A program made the position numbers and the translations under genes. The notes below the pieces were generated by a model. The model saw only the letters and a list, made by a program, of their open reading frames with translations, did not search any database and had not been told where the DNA came from. Below, in pieces: positions 58,348-64,000 of a stretch of DNA of 64,000 bases. The DNA is from Colletotrichum lupini. Taxonomy: Eukaryota; Ascomycota; Sordariomycetes; Glomerellales; Glomerellaceae. The stretch lies in NCBI RefSeq assembly GCF_023278565.1, contig NC_064681.1:2728001-2792000 (forward strand), in the 5' to 3' direction. Positions within the stretch are counted from its first letter, which is position 1, and the number at the start of each line of letters is the position of its first letter.

Positions 58348-61151
58348 GCGTCAGGTGTGGATGTCCGTCTTCCGAAGGGTGAAGGGAAGGGGCGTGTCGT
58401 CCATGGACGGACGGGACAAAGTTGGGACGTGTCTCTGTCGCGGTCCCCGACGTTTGGTGGCCCCGGGACGGTGTTAAGGTTAAGTGGCCGTCTGCGGGGA
58501 GGAAATTTGTTTCCTTACGAGATGGTACGTGGACGCGTTTGGTTTCTTGGGCAATAGAGGAAGAGAGTGGAGGTATCTCTCTCTCAGAAAGTGAATGGGA
58601 TGGTTTCAAGGATGGGGTGGCAAGGCGTGTATGCATCATCAGATACCTTTGACTGAGACTGCGACGCAAGTGAAAAAGGGCATTTGCGTTTGTCGTTGGA
58701 CAAAAAAAGACTACACTACCAGATCACCACGTGGCTCATGCGTCCGCCTTTCTTGTTGCGTTTCTCTGCAGTGTGTTCCTCTCTGCCGTTCAACCGCCGC
58801 ATCTCACGATCTCATCGCCGTTAAGCAAGGATCCAGTCTCAGAGCTGTCGGCGATGTGCCATTTCGACTTGTCCGAGCTTCTCGTCATGCACTCTTCTTG
58901 CCCTCTCTACGCTCTGTGCTCAGCACTCCCCCAGTGATAGGCAACGTCGTACGTGCGTCCAGCAGCAACTCGTCGCACGGCCTTCGACAGGGGCTCCCCC
59001 GACTTATACCATTCACACCATCCACACCCTACCCTCTGGTGTTTATTCGTACAACAGCACATCGACCTTCCCATTAACAGTTGTTCGTCCGTGCTCTTCT
59101 CCCTCAGTTACCCAAAGAGGGTGCCGACTGTCTGGGACTGCCGACTTCACTGTTTCTAATCGCCGACTCCAGCGGGCTTAAGCACGCAAGTCACACCATA
59201 AACTCGGCACCTCCAGACCCCTACCTTAGTCATGAGCCTGACGAGCCCATGGCCTGTCCGTCCGTCTGTCTGTCTGTTCATTCGAGAGACGGAGAGCCTC
59301 CCCTACGCCCATCCAGCACTGGACACTCTTGGGCCCGCGAAACCGGCCGCAGCCGACTCCAGGAGCCACGCCCTCTGAGGCTCTGCCTGGGTACCAGAGA
59401 CGGCGTCGTTGTTTCAACCTTCTACGAAACCGACGTGGTCCGTCCTTCCTCATCCTACCCTCAGGCTTCCCCAGAGTCTCTCCAAGGGGCCGTTCAGACT
59501 CAGCCTTACCCTCCCCGACCCCGGGCCCGACCGAGTCCCAGACAGCCTCCAGGCGCCGGCGGTTAAGCGGGAGTAAGAGACCTGTCGGCACCTCCCTTTC
59601 CCCAGACTTTGGACCACTCAGACAATAGACGTGTCCGTCACACCCATGGAGGCTCTACTCACACACATACACACCCCATCCATCATGAGGTAAGCCTCCA
59701 CCTCCACCGTTTCCGACCACCAACTTTCGCTGGCGACGTTGATGAGACGATGGAGGGAGGGAGAGAGGCAGCGGGATGCCGACAGGGACCTGAATGTCGG
59801 CGCCGCACCGCACGGATTTACAGTTTCCCTGAGGTTTGTCATGATGGTGGGGAGGGTGTACGTCGTGGTCAACGTTTTATTTCTACCTTGCTCACTCACA
59901 GGTCAAGGCGGACTCCGACGGACGGGAGGCTCAGTCTCTCACCCACACGGCGACGGGCGACGTCGGCTTGGTTTACTCCATTTGGCCGGGGTGACCTCGG
60001 CGAGCGGGCAGAAGTGGGAGTGGAGACCGCCCGTGTGCGCTCGCAACAATGGGTGTTGCCTTTTTGTTTTTTTTGTTGTTTTTTTTTTTGCGTTTGAGGC
60101 TTTTGGAGATCGGGGTTGCTGCCATCTGATCGAGATGCTGTAGACGGGGACTTTGTTTGCTTGGTTTCTTGGACGCCGGTGAAGGTTGGCGCGGCGCGGT
60201 GCTTTTTGGCGATGACTACGGTTTCGTGTGAGTAGGAACAGTGACATGTCATGGGAGGAATTCTCATTCATGGCTTGTGTCTATGAGCTTGTGCCGGTAT
60301 TGTCGAGTTAGGAGGTTCGCCGAGGTTGCGTTGTGGTGAGCTCAGTGTAAGTTGGTGTGAGTTGAGGCCGAGGCTGGAGAGCTGTTGATGAGGTGGTCAA
60401 GATCGCAGCCACGGCCGACAAGGATCTCTACACAATGACGACGTATTGCAAACTACCAATGGAAGGTCGTTCCGAGCCTAGATTGCTGCAATCACGCACT
60501 CCCTCACATGCTCTCGCGTATTTTCTAACGATAAAGTATTCATATAAGCGCCGGCTAGTTTTAACGACTTCATTTCGAGCAGCTTCTTCGTCCGAGTTTC
60601 CAAGGGACCATTTCATCATATCTTTCATGCCAAGTGAATAGATCGCCAAGTCAAGAGCTCTCCAAGTGTGTAGCTCGTCGCGGAGTCGAGAGTGGTGTAG
60701 AGGAAGCATTCGCATTCGCTCCGGTTATGCAGTAATATACTTCGAAGTCCAAAGGGTCTTCTTCATGCTGGTGAGTACAGACGACACGCATCATCCTGCC
60801 TGAATACTACTGCCGGCTTCTCAACTGTGGATAGCTTCGTCCCGTAGAGGTAGACACACAAAGAAACGTCATTTCGTCTTTTCTTTTATGCCAAGATGCC
60901 AGACATATTGCCCACCTCAGCCGTCAAAGATGGTGACCCAGTAGCTCTCGCGTTCGTAGTCCGGCAAGTCGGCCATGAATGCCCACCAGTGACACACACC
61001 GCAACATCCCGAGGCTGCCGGTCCATAGGGCTCTCGCGCTTTTCATCTTATATTTTTGAAAGTCGCATTTTATGCTTCCCATTACCAGTAACATAAGCGG
61101 CGATAACTGTTGAACGCCGAACATAAGCACACACCCCACCCCTCTCCTTCA
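58348..61151. other. Spacer of about 2.8 kb with simple repeats, no supportable gene
   Basis: It includes the NMD3 3' UTR and C/T-rich DNA (a TCCGTCCGTCTGTCTGTCTG tract at about 59258-59277, and a T-rich run near 60061-60088). Several open frames of 60-160 codons on both strands are of biased composition and carry no motif. Confidence 0.45.
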
Positions 61152-62165
61152 TTAGAAGATCTTCCCGAGCACCCTCGCAACATCACCTGCCGGCTTCGCA
61201 GCCGAGCCAGCCTCGCTTTTCCTATCCGCCAGGGGTATCTGCTTAAACACCGTCCGCCTCTTGTCCAGCTTCTCGTCCGCCGCCGGTGCCGCCGCCGCAC
61301 CACCATCGACAGAGGCCCCCGCTTCCGTCGTCGACGCAGCCGCCTTGCCGCGCTTCTCCCTCGTCGCAGCAATACCATCCAACACCCTAGCCCTCTCCAC
61401 GTTGCGCACAAAATCCTTGTTCTCCTTGCTCGCTTTGCTAATCTCGGCCCGCATCCTGCTCGTCCGCTCCGCGTTCTCGGCCGTGATCTGCTCCGTCAGG
61501 TGGCGCCACTTGAACCCCTTGAGGTACTTTAGCGTCCAGATGTCGTCGTGGTAGTACGACCCCTTCTTGCCGCCAATGGTCCGCGCGTTCAGCAGCTCGC
61601 AGACGGCTTTGGCGTCCTTTTTCCGCATGAACTCGACCCAGCCCTCCGTGTAGGACTTCTTCTTGTTGCCGCCGGCCTTGACGCGGCGCGCATGCGCGGT
61701 CGGGTCCTCGGGCGCGAGGAAGATGCGGTTGATCTTGCCGTAGGGCTCGAGGAGGGAGCGCAGCTTCTGGGGCTTCATGAAGGGCGGGATGCGGGATATG
61801 TAGACGACGCCGGATTTCTTAATGGCCTCTTCCGTCGCGACGAGGTTCTTTTTCGTGAGGGGCTTGGAGACATCGGGCAGGTCTAGCTTTGATGCCGAGC
61901 TTGAGGACTTTTTCTTGGTTGAGGTTGAGGCTTCCGCATCTTCGTCGGAATCTTCTTCGTCGTCGTCCCTCGCTGCGTCTTCGGCGTCCTTTGTGACATT
62001 CTGCTCCTCGTCGCTGAAGTCGTCTTCGTCCTCGCTGTCGACTTTGCGCCTCTTGGCACTGCGGCCTCCTTTGCGCAGCTCCTCAGCCTCGGAGTCGTAG
62101 CCCTGGTCGAGGTCGTCGTCGCTCTCGTCTGCGTCGAGAAACTTGTTTCGTTTTTCGGGAGCCAT
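61152..62165 (-). CDS. ESF2: Pre-rRNA-processing protein ESF2 (RRM, ABT1 family)
   Basis: This intronless 337-aa nucleolar protein is required for small-subunit processome function and early pre-rRNA cleavage, and stimulates the Dbp8 helicase in yeast (family knowledge). The first 110 residues are acidic and Ser/Lys-rich (DADESDDDLD, SEDEDDFSDEE). The single RRM starts at GVVYISRIPPFMKPQKL (RNP2), continues RSLLEPYGKINRIFLAPED and has SYTEGWVEFMRKKDA as the RNP1 region. The ABT1/ESF2 signature GGKKGSYYHDDIWTLKYL followed by FKWRHLTEQI is present. The C-terminal part is basic and Ala-rich, ending RVLGKIF. The start at MAPEKRNKF was chosen over an upstream in-frame Met 23 codons away, because the family begins with the acidic region. 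Confidence 0.94.
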   Translation of the reverse strand: MAPEKRNKFLDADESDDDLDQGYDSEAEELRKGGRSAKRRKVDSEDEDDFSDEEQNVTKDAEDAARDDDEEDSDEDAEASTSTKKKSSSSASKLDLPDVSKPLTKKNLVATEEAIKKSGVVYISRIPPFMKPQKLRSLLEPYGKINRIFLAPEDPTAHARRVKAGGNKKKSYTEGWVEFMRKKDAKAVCELLNARTIGGKKGSYYHDDIWTLKYLKGFKWRHLTEQITAENAERTSRMRAEISKASKENKDFVRNVERARVLDGIAATREKRGKAAASTTEAGASVDGGAAAAPAADEKLDKRRTVFKQIPLADRKSEAGSAAKPAGDVARVLGKIF

Positions 62166-62657
62166 AGCGGCTTGCTGGGACTTGGAATGGATAAACGGTG
62201 GGTCCTCAAAGTATTGAAATGCTAGCAACGGCAAGATACAATTTCCCTACTGCAGCCTTGTCGGTAGCCTCGTGGTCGGCGGTAATGCAACTGTCGTTGT
62301 ACGATATCCAAGCAAAAGTCCGCGATCCCAGGGCGCGCGGTCTGTAAAAAAATTAGAGCAGGTCTTATCGCCAATATCTTATCGGCGGTGGTACTGATTG
62401 ATTACATCATCCCCTTATCTTACCGCGTTCCCCACAAGCGCGGTCCGGCAGGAGGTCACAGGTGCGGCGGTTGCCCCTCCATGCCATTGCCCCTCCACCT
62501 GCCCCTCAGTGAGCTCACGATTCATGAAGGGGGATATCTAAGCTGCGAATTGCCTCCTGATCAACAACTGTGAACTGATTCCCTTTTTCTCATTCATAGT
62601 CTTCTCTCTTCAACTTGAACCTTTTGATACCCCCGTGAAGAAGAGAATCAACTAAAC
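62166..62657. other. Divergent promoter region between ESF2 and the aldehyde dehydrogenase
   Basis: 492 bp between two divergently transcribed genes. No gene or clear regulatory motif identified; the right end is a C/T-rich leader. Confidence 0.5.
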
Positions 62658-64000
62658 ATGTCTGTCGAAGTCCTCAAGACCATCTCTCCCACCACCAATG
62701 AGGCCATCCTCACCCGCAACGGCGTCTCCCAGGCCGACTTAGATGAGCTTCCCAACACCGCCACCAAGGCTTTCGAGTCATGGAGCAAGACCTCGCTGGC
62801 CGACCGCAAGACCATCGTCAAGAAGGCTCTGAGCCTCCTCCTCGAGCAAAAGGATGACCTCGCCCAAGAGCTTACCGTCCAGATGGGCCGCCCTTGTGCC
62901 TACACCGGCGTCGAAATCGCCACGGCGGTGAAGCGCGGCGAGTACCTCCTCAAGATTGCCGATGACGTCCTCAAGGACACCGACGGCGAGGCTGAGAAGG
63001 GATTCAAGCGCTTCATTCGCAAGGTTCCCGTTGGCCCGGTCCTCGTCCTCTTTGCCTGGAATGTGGGTTCTCTTTTGTCTCCTACTTTTCGTGGCTTCTC
63101 CCGTTACGTGGTGTCCGCAGCACGTTGAATGTTTCCATTGCTGTGAGACAAACGCGCAAACTGCTGAGCCACCACCACCGCGATACCGCTGTCTCTCTTA
63201 CTGACATCACACTCCCAGTACCCTTACCTCATTCTGGTCAACTCGCTCATTCCCGCGCTATTGTCTGGCAACACCGTCATCTTGAAGCCCTCACCGCAGA
63301 CTCCGACAATTGTGGAGCGCGTGGCCAAGGTGTTTGAGGAGGCCGGTCTCCCGGCCGGCGTGCTGCAGTACTTCCACTGCGGCTCTCCCGTCATGATTGA
63401 GTCCATCGTGCGTAACCCCAAGGTGAAGCTCGTTGCCTTCACCGGCTCCGTGGCCGGTGGTCTGGCCGTGCAGCAGGCTGCGTCGGACCGTGTCGTCAAC
63501 GTCGGTTTGGAGTTGGGAGGAAAGGACCCGGCCTACATCCGTAGCGATGTGGACATTGACTGGGCCGCGGCCGAGATCGTCGACGGCGCCGTCTTCAACT
63601 CGGGACAGAGCTGCTGCTCCGTCGAGAGGGTGTATGTTGACGACAAGATTCACGATGCCTTTGTCGAAGCCGTCCAGAAGGTTCTCAAGGGGTACGTGCT
63701 CGGAGACCCGTTTGACAAGGGCACGCACGTTGGCCCCGTCATCTCAAAGCGTTCCCAGGAAGCCATCGAGTCGCACATCAAGGACGCCCTCTCCAAGGGC
63801 GCCACTGACGCAACCCCCGAGAACGAGTCCTTCAGCAACCCCCCGCCCAAGGGCAACTTTGTCAAGCCCACGCTCCTCACGGGCGTGGATCACTCGATGA
63901 CCGTCATGACGGAGGAGACGTTTGGACCGGTGATTCCCGTCCAGCGGGTCAAGAGTGACGAGGAGGCTGTCAAGTTCATGAACGACAGCGAGTTCGGCCT
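62658..64000 (+). CDS. Aldehyde dehydrogenase, partial (runs off the right edge)
   Basis: This NAD(P)-dependent aldehyde dehydrogenase oxidises an aldehyde to its acid through a Cys thiohemiacetal. Exons are 62658-63062 and 63219 to the window end; intron 63063-63218 (GTGGGT...TCCCAG) joins LFAWN to YPYLILVNSLIPAL. The visible motifs are the cofactor-site FAWN, GNTVILKPSPQTP, the glycine-rich FTGSVAGG, the general base in LELGGKDP and the catalytic Cys in FNSGQSCCSVERVYV. FVKPTLLTGV and EETFGPVIPV follow near the edge. About 400 residues are present and roughly 70 more would be expected. The N-terminus (SVEVLKTISPTTNEAIL) resembles fungal succinate-semialdehyde-type or general ALDHs; the exact substrate is open. 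Confidence 0.93.

Noticed and set aside
58357..59591. Series of open frames up to 195 codons downstream of NMD3
   Set aside because: They overlap one another on both strands, are Pro/Arg/Ser-biased from C/T-rich DNA and carry no motif.
1..64000. CRISPR arrays, rRNA genes, integrated viruses or prokaryotic defence islands
   Set aside because: No regularly spaced direct repeats, rRNA sequence or phage-type genes are visible; all repeats found are explained by retrotransposons, the MITE or simple-sequence tracts.

Overview
The window is nuclear DNA of a filamentous ascomycete, most likely a Sordariomycete-type Pezizomycotina species (inference; no rRNA or marker gene fixes the species). The evidence is short 50-180 nt GT-AG introns, fungal-only protein families (Zn2Cys6 regulator, Pth11/rhodopsin-type membrane protein, fungal aldolase, ESF2, ASA1) and retrotransposons carrying the C-to-T and G-to-A scars of repeat-induced point mutation (RIP).

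Region 1 (1-31,400) is an accessory block. Its genes are a flavin monooxygenase interrupted by an in-frame TAG (583-2436), a carboxymuconolactone-decarboxylase-like protein (2817-3425), a Zn2Cys6 regulator (3483-5136, minus), a secreted PAF-acetylhydrolase-like hydrolase cut in two (5748-5979 and 12955-13907), an imine-reductase-like oxidoreductase (21095-22009, minus) and a C2H2 zinc-finger protein (30554-31393, minus). Three LTR retrotransposons of about 7 kb separate them. Two are Ty1/copia copies of one family on the plus strand (5980-12949 and 22969-30386). The third is a different copia-like family on the minus strand (14181-21090). All three have paired LTRs and 5-bp target-site duplications. 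Without them the six genes would occupy about 9.5 kb, so this looks like a compact metabolic cluster broken up by insertions.

Region 2 (31,400-40,400) is gene-poor. It holds a Tc1/mariner-type MITE (32084-32580), a small Ala-rich hypothetical gene (36140-36749, minus) and an NTF2/SnoaL-like gene (38449-39038).

Region 3 (40,400-48,600) holds ribose-5-phosphate isomerase with a poly-C intron, a secreted BBE-type FAD oxidase (minus), a rhodopsin-domain (Pth11-like) membrane protein and a 14-TM MFS drug transporter (minus).

Region 4 (48,600-64,000) is mostly core genome: ASA1 (ASTRA complex), an HpcH/HpaI aldolase, NMD3 (60S export), ESF2 (pre-rRNA processing, minus) and the 5' part of an aldehyde dehydrogenase that runs off the right edge. 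Long spacers (48.6-52.1 kb and 58.3-61.1 kb) show no gene I can support.

Exon structures were built by hand from splice consensus, reading-frame continuity and family resemblance. No database search was run.
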